Below, in pieces: positions 1 through 7,460 of a stretch of 64,000 nt of DNA. This DNA comes from Pseudobdellovibrionaceae bacterium. Its GTDB lineage: Bacteria; Bdellovibrionota; Bdellovibrionia; Bdellovibrionales; Bdellovibrionaceae. The stretch spans positions 1 through 64,000 of the forward strand of contig JAHBUW010000005.1 in assembly GCA_019637875.1 (NCBI GenBank), written 5' to 3'. Position 1 is the stretch's first letter; the number at the start of each line of letters is the position of its first letter. The position numbers and the translations under genes are program-made. The notes under the pieces are model-generated. The model was not told the origin of the DNA. It made no database searches and saw nothing but the letters and a program-made list of their open reading frames with translations.

Positions 1-1185
1 GTTCGAGTTCACCTTCACGCGAATGTCGAAGCGTCCCTGCGCCACCCGTTGCGTCGCCTGGAAAAGCTGGGTCAGCGCGGCGGTCAGGCTTTTCGAAGCC
101 ACGAGCGAAATGATCACGGTCATACAAATCAGAACCGCGAAGAAGATGATCGATTTGCGGATCAGGATCGTCACCGCTTGCAGCGCCGCTTTCTTCGGAA
201 CCGCCGAGACGACCGCCAGCTGACCGAAGTTGATGCGCGCGAAGGAAACCAGGAAGCTTTCACCCTTCGGATCGACGACCTCTTCGGTCCCCGCGGGCTG
301 GGGCGCTTCCTTCGCGTTCAGAAAACCGACGGCGAAGCGCGTCTCGAGAGCCTTGCCTTCGCTTTCGGACGGCCCGATCAGGATCCGGCCCTGGCTGTCG
401 ATCAAGAAATTTTCCGAAGCTCCGGGTGAACGGAACGCCTGGAAAAGATCCACCGACTTGGCGTAGATCAGAAAAATGTAACGGCGGCCGTTCAGGGGAT
501 CGTCGACGTACTCGCCGATCAGCAAGTTGTCTTCGTTCAGCGGAATCGCGACCAAACGTTTCGCGTGCGGAATCTGTTCGAGCAAATTTCCTTTGGATAA
601 AATCTGTTCCAACTTCAACTGCGAAGCCGTCGGCTGCCCCGCCACTTTCGGCGCCGGCGGGGTCGGCACGGGAGTCGCGGCCACCGCCGGTTCCGTGAAA
701 ATACCCGAACCGGCGACGGCCCCGGATGCCGCCGTCGCCCCCGACCCGGCCTCGACCGGCGAACTCGCCGAAGGGACCGGTGTCGGTACGACGGCCGGAG
801 CGCTCACTGGACTTGCGGCGGGCATATCCCGCGAAACCATCGCGCGCTGGACGAAACGCCCTGTCTCGTCCTGGGCGAAAGCCGCAACCCAAAGAAGCGG
901 ACTCTCAACTTGAAGCAAACTGCGCGAGACCGGACCGAAGACCTGGCGCTCACCGAAGTCCTGGAGAATGGGCCGGGCCGAAGTGAGGATCGAGTTTAGA
1001 TCCGTGGAGGTCTGCTGGCTTAACGTCTTGGAGAAGGCGCTCGTGCCTTCGAAAACGTACGCAATTTTGTCGTTCTGAAAGACTTCGATCGCAATGTAAA
1101 GATATGCCCCGAGCACGCACAGCGGAAGCAGCGTCAAAAGCAGCAAAATTTTAACTCGAATCGAGAGTGATCTGGGCTGCGACAT
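1..1185 (-). CDS. Membrane sensor protein with HAMP domain, 3' end outside the window
   Basis: Partial gene: 395 residues are visible and the frame runs off the left edge without a stop. The ATG at 1185 opens MSQPRSLSIRVK, a basic N-terminus followed by a first membrane segment at about residues 12-32. A long extracytoplasmic region follows, with a Pro/Ala/Val-rich spacer near residues 125-175. A second membrane segment lies at about 345-365, and then a HAMP-like linker (TQLFQATQRVAQGRFDIRV). This is the architecture of a sensor with a periplasmic input domain. The output domain (cyclase, GGDEF, kinase or phosphatase) lies outside the window and cannot be named. It is divergent from the FecR-domain gene that heads the neighbouring signalling genes. 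Confidence 0.8.
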   Translation of the reverse strand, partial: MSQPRSLSIRVKILLLLTLLPLCVLGAYLYIAIEVFQNDKIAYVFEGTSAFSKTLSQQTSTDLNSILTSARPILQDFGERQVFGPVSRSLLQVESPLLWVAAFAQDETGRFVQRAMVSRDMPAASPVSAPAVVPTPVPSASSPVEAGSGATAASGAVAGSGIFTEPAVAATPVPTPPAPKVAGQPTASQLKLEQILSKGNLLEQIPHAKRLVAIPLNEDNLLIGEYVDDPLNGRRYIFLIYAKSVDLFQAFRSPGASENFLIDSQGRILIGPSESEGKALETRFAVGFLNAKEAPQPAGTEEVVDPKGESFLVSFARINFGQLAVVSAVPKKAALQAVTILIRKSIIFFAVLICMTVIISLVASKSLTAALTQLFQATQRVAQGRFDIRVKVNSN

Positions 1186-1287
1186 GGGTGCATCTATTTC
1201 ACGATTTTTTTTCGCGTTTGTCGACTGGTCCAGGACCTCTGTCCCTGAATGTTTTCGACCTAAAACCGAAAAGAATCCAAGAGCTTG

Positions 1288-3258
1288 ATGATGTTACAGC
1301 AGTTTGATTCCAAAGAACGATCGATCCTATTGGGAGCCCTCTTGGCTCTCGTCGGATTGCTTTTTCTTTTGTACGACGATTCGCTGTTGATGGATTCACT
1401 CAGTGAACGTGACATCACTCCCATCGGACAAGTCGTTCCCATCACGAACGACGTTCGTCACAAGCAGAATCAAGATTTCCAATGGCGCAACGTACGACGC
1501 ACGAGAATTCTGGGCTGGGGCGACGGCGTATTCACGGGCGCGAAATCTTCGGCGCGGGTTGAGCTGAACGACGGAAGCGAAATCACGCTGCAGGAAAACT
1601 CGCTCGTGGTCTTCGTGCCGGGACAGAAAGATCTGACCCTGGATCTGAAATTCGGTAGCGTGAAATCGCAGATCGCCGACAACAGCTCCCTCATGATTCA
1701 AGTCGATGGGGAAACGCTGAGCCTGAACGGTCAGAACGCGGTCGTCGAAATCGGCAAGAAGGCCGGTGAAGACGTCGCGATCAAAGTCGTCTCGGGTGAA
1801 CTGAACATCGAAGACAAAAACAAAACCAAACAGCGCGTCTTGGCCGGCGAAACCGCGGGCGTGAAACCGACACCCACGCCCAAGCCGACCCCGAAACCGA
1901 CTCCGGTCGCGACGCCGCCCCCTACGCCCACTCCGACTCCCACACCGGTCCCGACGCCGACACCCACCCCCACACCGGAACTGCCCGCGCAAGTCGGTAT
2001 CGAGTGGACCCAACCGCGCAACCGTTCGCAGTACCAGATCAGCCTCGATGCGGACGGGAATCCCTCGGAAAAAGCGCGCGTGCAATTCAACTGGGTCATC
2101 CCCGCGAACAATCCCGTCAAGGGCGTCGGCTACGACATTCAGGTCGCGAAAGATCCCGCCTTCAAAACACCGATGGTCGATCATGGCATTCGCAAGTCGC
2201 AGGCCCGCTTCGAGTTCACGACCGAAGGAAAATACTACGCGCGCGTCCGGGTGAAACTGGATCCCGAATCCGACGAGGCAAAAACCGTAAAGACACCTTG
2301 GAGTTCACCGCTCGAGGTGCAGGTGAAGTTCCGCGAGGCCCCGACACTCGAGGCCCCCGTGCTCGCCAAACCGCAACAGGTCATCGACGGTGACGCGCAG
2401 AAGTCCGCGGAGCTGCAGTGGTCGCGCGTCAAGGGCGCGAAAAATTACCGCATTGAATTTTCGAAGAGCGCGACCTTCGGTCCCGACGTCGAGAAACAAG
2501 ATCTCGATGACAACAAACTCAACTTCCGCCCGAATCAAGGCGGTCAAGTCTACTACCGCGTGCGCGGCTTGACGAAGGACGGGAAACCCGGTCTGCCGTC
2601 GATGGTGGGCTCGGTCGAAACCAGCATCTCGACACCCGTGCTGAAACCGATCGACAGCGTCAAGACGTTGGGTCAACGCCCGAACGATCCGCCGTCGCAG
2701 GTCGAACTCAAGATGCTGTGGTCGAAAGTCACGATCGCCCAGGGCTACGAAGTGAACATCTCGCCGAACGCGGATTTCCGCGACCCGATCACGTTCAACA
2801 CGAAGGCGACCAAGGGCGCGCTCAAGGTCACCAAACCCGGAACTTACCATGTTCGGGTGCGCGCCCTGAACGGTGTCTCGGAACCGATCAGCCCATACTC
2901 GAACGTCGAGCAGTTCATCTATGAATATAAGATTCCGCTCGGTTCGCCGGTTTTGAAGGAACCGATGAACAATGTGACACTTTTCTTCCAGGACAAAGAC
3001 ACCGTCTATTATATGGGGTGGACGAAAGTCCGCGAAGCCACCCGCTATCAGGTCGAAGTGTCCACGGACGAGGCGTTCAAACGACCGCTCATTTCAGTCC
3101 GGACCGACGATCTCCGATATTTAGTAAGACAAGCGATGCCCGCCGGTAAACTCTATTGGCGCGTCAAAGCGGAAAACGACGAACGCGAATCGCATTGGAG
3201 CGAGGTGCGTTCGCTCACCATTTTCAACGGTCGTAAGGCCGAAGGAAACGGCAACTGA
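1288..3258 (+). CDS. FecR-domain protein with Pro/Thr linker and fibronectin-like repeats
   Basis: About 656 residues. One membrane segment near residues 12-30 anchors the protein. A FecR-like domain follows at about 60-160 (GDGVFTGAKSSARVELNDGS, then LQENSLVVF). A striking linker built of PTP/KPTP units covers about 195-232, and then several fibronectin-type-III-like beta repeats recur roughly every 100 residues (the W-T-K-V / YR-V-R pattern) to the C-terminus. FecR domains sense or transmit signals across the periplasm, and the repeats suggest binding to the cell wall or another protein. The start is TTG-ATG-ATG at 1285/1288/1291; an AAGAG upstream best fits the later ATGs. Its stop overlaps the next start by one base (TGATG), so the two are translationally coupled. 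Confidence 0.85.
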   Translation: MMLQQFDSKERSILLGALLALVGLLFLLYDDSLLMDSLSERDITPIGQVVPITNDVRHKQNQDFQWRNVRRTRILGWGDGVFTGAKSSARVELNDGSEITLQENSLVVFVPGQKDLTLDLKFGSVKSQIADNSSLMIQVDGETLSLNGQNAVVEIGKKAGEDVAIKVVSGELNIEDKNKTKQRVLAGETAGVKPTPTPKPTPKPTPVATPPPTPTPTPTPVPTPTPTPTPELPAQVGIEWTQPRNRSQYQISLDADGNPSEKARVQFNWVIPANNPVKGVGYDIQVAKDPAFKTPMVDHGIRKSQARFEFTTEGKYYARVRVKLDPESDEAKTVKTPWSSPLEVQVKFREAPTLEAPVLAKPQQVIDGDAQKSAELQWSRVKGAKNYRIEFSKSATFGPDVEKQDLDDNKLNFRPNQGGQVYYRVRGLTKDGKPGLPSMVGSVETSISTPVLKPIDSVKTLGQRPNDPPSQVELKMLWSKVTIAQGYEVNISPNADFRDPITFNTKATKGALKVTKPGTYHVRVRALNGVSEPISPYSNVEQFIYEYKIPLGSPVLKEPMNNVTLFFQDKDTVYYMGWTKVREATRYQVEVSTDEAFKRPLISVRTDDLRYLVRQAMPAGKLYWRVKAENDERESHWSEVRSLTIFNGRKAEGNGN

Positions 3259-5171
3259 TGGATCTGAAGATTTTCGATACGCTGCTCGAACCCACGTTCG
3301 TCCTCGATCAAGAGGGCCGGGTTCGCTATTGCAATGAGCCCGCAGCGCTCATTTGCGATCAAAGCGTGCGGAAACTCATGCGCTCCCGTCCTTATATTAA
3401 GGAGCTTTTCCGCTTCACGGAAAACATCGAGGCGCTGAACGACATCACCCAGGTCCAGGACGCCTCGCCCTACCAGGAAACCTCATTCGAAATGGACGGC
3501 GGCAAAACCGGTCGCGTGCAGCTGACATTGCAACCCCTGCCGCCCGATCCCGAAGACGGATCGCCCCGGTGGCTGGTGTTTTTCCGTGACGTGACTCTTG
3601 AAGAAACGCTCCAGCGCAAATACCGCGCGGAACTCGAGAAAAAAGAGCACGTCATCCAAGCGCTCGAAGAGGCGCAGAAAAAACTCGAAGACTACTCTCG
3701 CAACTTGGAAAAGATGGTCGCCGAGCGCACCGCGCAGTTGAGCGCGATCAACTCGCAAATGAAGGCGCTGCTCGACAGTTTGGGTCAGGGTTTCCTGATC
3801 TTCGATCGACAAGGGCGCTGCCTGGAAATCGCCTCCAAAGCCTGCGAACACATTTTTGAAACCGATCCGCGCGGCAAAAGCATCCACGAGGTGCTGCGCC
3901 AATCCGAAAACGAAACGAAAGCCTTCCAGCGTTGGATGGCGACCGCTTTCGCCGAAATGCTCCCGTTCGAAGACCTGGCCCCGCTGGCCCCTCCCAAATA
4001 TGCGCACAGCGGTTACCGGTCGATCGATCTGGGGTATTTCCCGTTGCGCACCGAAGGCGGCGCGATCGAAGGTTTGGTCCTCGTCGGCACCGACGTGACC
4101 GATCTGGTCCGCGCGCAAAAGCAAGCCGAGTTGGACCGCGCGCAATCGAAGATGGTCCTCGAACTCGTGAAAAACCGCCGCCAGGTTCTGGGCTTCATCC
4201 GTGAAGCGGAAGCGATCATCGGCGAAATTCATGAACAACTCGAAGCCCCCGAGCCCGCGTATGACGTCACCTTCCGCGCCCTCCACACGCTGAAGGGCGG
4301 CGCCGCGAGCTTCTCGGTGCAGGATCTGGTCGACCGGATTCACGAAGGCGAAGAGATCTTGGGGCACTGGCACGAAAGCCCCTCGGCCGAAAATCTATCG
4401 CCCTTGCATCGCCAAGTGGGCCTTATCGACGAAAGTTTCCGGCAATTCCTGGCGAATACCGACGCGATCCTGGGTTCGCGCGGCGAGGCCGGCGGCGCGA
4501 CCCGCGAAGTGCGGATCGAAGAGCTGCGTAAATTCTATGACGGGCTCAAAACCCCCGTGATGCGCACCCGCTTCTTCGAAGGCTTTCTGACCGAAAAATC
4601 GGCGCAAGTTTTCGCGCATTTCAACGACACCGTGCAGAGCGCGGCTTCGCAGCTGGGGAAAGTCGTCCTGCCGCTTTCGATCGACACGCCCGACTTCGCT
4701 TTCTGGCCGGAGCCCTACCAACGCTTGATCGCAAGCCTCGTGCACGCGTTCCGCAACGCCGTCGATCACGGCATCGAAACGCCCGACGTGCGCGAGCAAC
4801 GGGGCAAAAACCCGGCGGGACGTATTTCACTCACGCTCGAAAAGAACGGTGAACGTCTGCTCTTGCGCATTCAAGATGACGGTAACGGCATCGATCCGTC
4901 GAAAATCCGCGACCGCTTGGCCAAAAAAGGTTTCGACACCAGCGTCGAATCCGACGCGCAGGTCATCCAACACGTTTTCGATTCCGAGTTTTCGACACGG
5001 GATCAAGTGACGGCCCTTTCGGGACGTGGCGTGGGTATGGATGCGATCAAACACACCGCGAACGAACTGGGCGGTCGGGCGTGGGTTACCTCGGTCCCCG
5101 GACAAGGCACCGCGTGTATGGTCGACGTTCCGTGGCTGACGGACGTTCCCGCTTTCCTTAAAGTCGCATAA
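3258..5171 (+). CDS. CheA-like signalling protein: PAS, HPt and HATPase domains
   Basis: 637 residues with no membrane segment. An N-terminal PAS-like region (about 5-115) is followed by a coiled coil (115-170) and a second PAS-like region (about 175-285). An HPt-type helical domain contains HTLKGGAASF, with the probable phospho-histidine at 343. The C-terminus is a CheA-type ATPase: FRNAVDHGIETPDVREQRGK (N box), DDGNGID (G1) and GRGVGMDAIK (G2). It resembles CheA P1 plus P4 but lacks the CheW-like P5 domain and an obvious P3 dimerisation domain. It probably phosphorylates its own HPt and then a receiver; the CheY-like gene that converges on it is an obvious candidate partner. The start overlaps the FecR gene stop. 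Confidence 0.85.
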   Translation: MDLKIFDTLLEPTFVLDQEGRVRYCNEPAALICDQSVRKLMRSRPYIKELFRFTENIEALNDITQVQDASPYQETSFEMDGGKTGRVQLTLQPLPPDPEDGSPRWLVFFRDVTLEETLQRKYRAELEKKEHVIQALEEAQKKLEDYSRNLEKMVAERTAQLSAINSQMKALLDSLGQGFLIFDRQGRCLEIASKACEHIFETDPRGKSIHEVLRQSENETKAFQRWMATAFAEMLPFEDLAPLAPPKYAHSGYRSIDLGYFPLRTEGGAIEGLVLVGTDVTDLVRAQKQAELDRAQSKMVLELVKNRRQVLGFIREAEAIIGEIHEQLEAPEPAYDVTFRALHTLKGGAASFSVQDLVDRIHEGEEILGHWHESPSAENLSPLHRQVGLIDESFRQFLANTDAILGSRGEAGGATREVRIEELRKFYDGLKTPVMRTRFFEGFLTEKSAQVFAHFNDTVQSAASQLGKVVLPLSIDTPDFAFWPEPYQRLIASLVHAFRNAVDHGIETPDVREQRGKNPAGRISLTLEKNGERLLLRIQDDGNGIDPSKIRDRLAKKGFDTSVESDAQVIQHVFDSEFSTRDQVTALSGRGVGMDAIKHTANELGGRAWVTSVPGQGTACMVDVPWLTDVPAFLKVA

Positions 5172-5174
5172 TTT

Positions 5175-5585
5175 CTATTTTGCGGCGGCAACCTTCGCCC
5201 ACACGGCGCGAAGTTTTTCTTCAAAAGATTTCGCCGCGAACGGCTTCACGATGTACTGGCTGACACCGGCGAGAATCGCTTCGGTGACCTGATCGCGCTC
5301 GGATTCCGAGGTCAGAAGAATGAAAGGGGTTTTGCCAAGAGACTCACTCGCGCGGACTTGGCGCAGAAACTCGAGGCCGGTCATCTTGGGCATATTCCAA
5401 TCCGACACGATGAGCTCGATCGGCAGTCCCACGGACGCGGCGTTCATCACCAGATTCAGCCCCGCTTCCCCGTCCGACGCCTCGACGATATTTTTGAAAC
5501 CCAGCGCTTTGAGCTGGTTTTTCACCAAATCGCGGATGGTGGGCATATCGTCAACGACAAGAACCTTCGTGGTCGGTGGGAACAT
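5175..5585 (-). CDS. CheY-like single-domain response regulator
   Basis: 136 residues consisting only of a receiver domain. The acidic pocket is D12-D13 (VLVVDD), the phospho-acceptor is D62 in VSDWNMPKMTG, the switch residue is T92 (LLTSESE), and the conserved lysine is K114 (YIVKPF). It is fully equipped to be phosphorylated and, with no output domain, should act by binding a partner. The frame is open further upstream, but MFPPTTK at 5585 fits the family length; an ATG three codons earlier (5594) is the alternative. It converges on the CheA-like gene and ends 3 bases from that gene's stop, which makes the two plausible partners. Confidence 0.9.
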   Translation of the reverse strand: MFPPTTKVLVVDDMPTIRDLVKNQLKALGFKNIVEASDGEAGLNLVMNAASVGLPIELIVSDWNMPKMTGLEFLRQVRASESLGKTPFILLTSESERDQVTEAILAGVSQYIVKPFAAKSFEEKLRAVWAKVAAAK

Positions 5586-5664
5586 ATGGATCATTCTCAC
5601 GAAATTTCCCGCCCGACACAAGCGGGTTGATGGGGGATCGTCCCGCCCGGGCTTTGATCCAGGC

Positions 5665-6525
5665 CTAAAAACGCGAGATCCAAAGGAAGTCGGCGCGGGG
5701 ACCGTAGACTCCCGTCGGGCGCGTGGCCTCTTCGATCTCTTCGGCGCTGGCGCCTTCCACATTCAACTGCGAGAGCGTGACCACCGCGTTCGCGCCGCGC
5801 GCACGCAGCCGATCCGGAAGTCCACCGCCGTACTGCACGTGAAACTCGCCCACGATGATGACCAGCACCTGCGCCGGATCGCGACGAAGCGCTTCGAGCG
5901 CCTTCCACGCCATCGTGTCGTCCCACAAGCTTTGCGCCAGAAAGTAGCGCTCCAGGGCATCGCCCTTCGGACCGTGCCCGCCCATGGCGTTTTGGAAGCG
6001 CTCGAAATAGCCGTCATTCCCGCGCGAAAACTGCGGCGGTAAAAGCGCGTACTCTTCCGCACTCAGCGACTCCAGCCCCCCACGCGCGATCTTGGAGGAG
6101 AGAACGCGGGGCGAATTGAGCGCGTAAGTCCATCCCTCACCGCCCAAAGAGAAGCGGATTTGCTCGCGGTAGTAGGCGAAATTCGAACCGCCCCACCCCG
6201 CCTCCTTCAAGAAATCCGCTTCCGCGAGTTCCCCGCGCAGATAGCGGTCGAGCGCGTCTTGCGCCGGGTATTCAAGGAACTCCATCCCGACGCTGACTTT
6301 GAGTCCGCGCCCGCGAAGCTCTTGCAGCAGCGCCACATGCTGCGCGCTGTGAACCGCATTGTCGTGGGCCTCACCCAGAACGAGGATCGTCCCCGGAGCC
6401 ACTCGGTCCGCCACATCTTGAAGGGTCTGCGGCCGCAGGTTTTGACCGTCTTTCAGTTCTTGAGCGTGGGCCACGAAGCCCAAAAGGATGATCAAGATCG
6501 AGGCAATCGCGCGAATGAGGGGCAT
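5665..6525 (-). CDS. ChaN/Tiki-family haem-uptake-like protein
   Basis: 286 residues with a signal peptide ([21 protein letters not shown]). The family signatures are [17 protein letters not shown] near residue 50 and [19 protein letters not shown] near residue 245; these Glu/His-containing motifs are typical of the ChaN lipoprotein/DUF399 family, which binds haem or iron. No lipobox cysteine is evident after the signal peptide, so the protein is probably soluble in the periplasm. The start at 6525 has a good ribosome site (CGGAGGTCCC). It stands alone between the receiver gene and rpmG and is divergent from rpmG. Confidence 0.8.
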   Translation of the reverse strand: MPLIRAIASILIILLGFVAHAQELKDGQNLRPQTLQDVADRVAPGTILVLGEAHDNAVHSAQHVALLQELRGRGLKVSVGMEFLEYPAQDALDRYLRGELAEADFLKEAGWGGSNFAYYREQIRFSLGGEGWTYALNSPRVLSSKIARGGLESLSAEEYALLPPQFSRGNDGYFERFQNAMGGHGPKGDALERYFLAQSLWDDTMAWKALEALRRDPAQVLVIIVGEFHVQYGGGLPDRLRARGANAVVTLSQLNVEGASAEEIEEATRPTGVYGPRADFLWISRF

Positions 6526-6651
6526 GGGACCTCCGAGGCTGGGCATAGCCTCTTCCCGAAGAACGGGCAAGCCCCGCGAAATCAGAAGCCTTTTTTGATC
6601 TTGCAGGGGTCCGTAAAGTTTGCTAGACCCACCCTTTCTGTTGAGGAAATT

Positions 6652-6831
6652 ATGGCAAAAAAGAACGCACGTATCATCGTCACTTTGGAATGCACTGAAG
6701 CTCGCGGAGAGGGCAAACCCCCGTCGCGCTACACGACCAAGAAGAACCGTCAAAAGACTCCGGGTCGTCTTGAGAAAAAGAAGTACAATCCGAATCTGAA
6801 GCGTCACACTCTGCACCGCGAAACCAAGTAA
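6652..6831 (+). CDS. rpmG: Large-subunit ribosomal protein L33
   Basis: 59 residues, highly basic. It begins [19 protein letters not shown] and contains the L33 core [20 protein letters not shown] and a C-terminal [12 protein letters not shown]. It belongs to the 50S subunit near the E site. Only one cysteine (C14) is present, so this is the zinc-free (C-minus) form. The frame is open upstream, but the ATG at 6652 preceded by TTGAGGAAATT gives the family length. dcd follows after 12 bases and probably shares the transcript. Confidence 0.95.
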   Translation: MAKKNARIIVTLECTEARGEGKPPSRYTTKKNRQKTPGRLEKKKYNPNLKRHTLHRETK

Positions 6832-6843
6832 GTTCCGGCTTAC

Positions 6844-7395
6844 ATGATTCTCACGGATCAGGAAATTCTGAATTCTATCGAAAAAGGCGAGATCGTGATC
6901 TCGCCTTTTCGTCGTGATTGCCTCGGATCGAACTCCTATGACGTGCATTTGGGCGCGGCCCTGGCCCGTTACGAAAACGAAGTTCTCGACTCCAAATCGC
7001 ACAACACGATCAAACACTTCGAGATCCCTCCCGAGGGTTTCGTGCTGCAACCCCATGAGTTTTACTTGGGCGTGACCGAGGAATACACCGAAACGCTGAA
7101 ACACGTTCCTTTCCTCGAGGGAAAATCCTCGGTGGGCCGCTTGGGGATCGATATCCATGCGACCGCGGGCAAAGGCGACGTCGGTTTCTGCAACTATTGG
7201 ACGCTGGAAATTTCGGTGAAGCAGCCCGTCCGCGTCTACGCGGGGATGCCGATCGGTCAGCTCATCTATTTCGAAATCAAAGGGGAGATCATCAATCCCT
7301 ACAACAAAAAGCCCTCGGCCAAATACAACGAGAAGAAACCCATTCCCGTCGAGAGCATGATGTATCTGAATAACTTGCCGACGGGCTGGCGCTAG
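6844..7395 (+). CDS. dcd: dCTP deaminase
   Basis: 183 residues. It deaminates dCTP to dUTP, feeding dTMP synthesis. The Dcd signature is clear: EGKSSVGRLGIDIHATAGKG at 92-111, NYWTLEISV with the probable catalytic glutamate E122, and YAGMPIGQLIYFEIKG. The length is slightly under the usual 190 or so. It sits 12 bases after rpmG and is closed by the terminator at 7416-7460. A bifunctional dCTP deaminase/dUTPase cannot be excluded from sequence alone. Confidence 0.92.
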   Translation: MILTDQEILNSIEKGEIVISPFRRDCLGSNSYDVHLGAALARYENEVLDSKSHNTIKHFEIPPEGFVLQPHEFYLGVTEEYTETLKHVPFLEGKSSVGRLGIDIHATAGKGDVGFCNYWTLEISVKQPVRVYAGMPIGQLIYFEIKGEIINPYNKKPSAKYNEKKPIPVESMMYLNNLPTGWR

Positions 7396-7415
7396 AAGCG
7401 CTCATCGGCGTGATC

Positions 7416-7460
7416 AAAAACAAAAAACCGGAAAGGCTCCCTTTCCGGTTTTTGTTTTTT
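7416..7460. terminator. Bidirectional intrinsic terminator between dcd and the EF-hand lipoprotein gene
   Basis: A perfect inverted repeat CCGGAAAGG / CCTTTCCGG (7428-7436 and 7440-7448, three-base loop) is flanked by A-tracts on the left and T-tracts on the right, so it can end transcripts from either side. The minus-strand gene's stop codon (7459-7461) lies at its edge. Confidence 0.92.
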
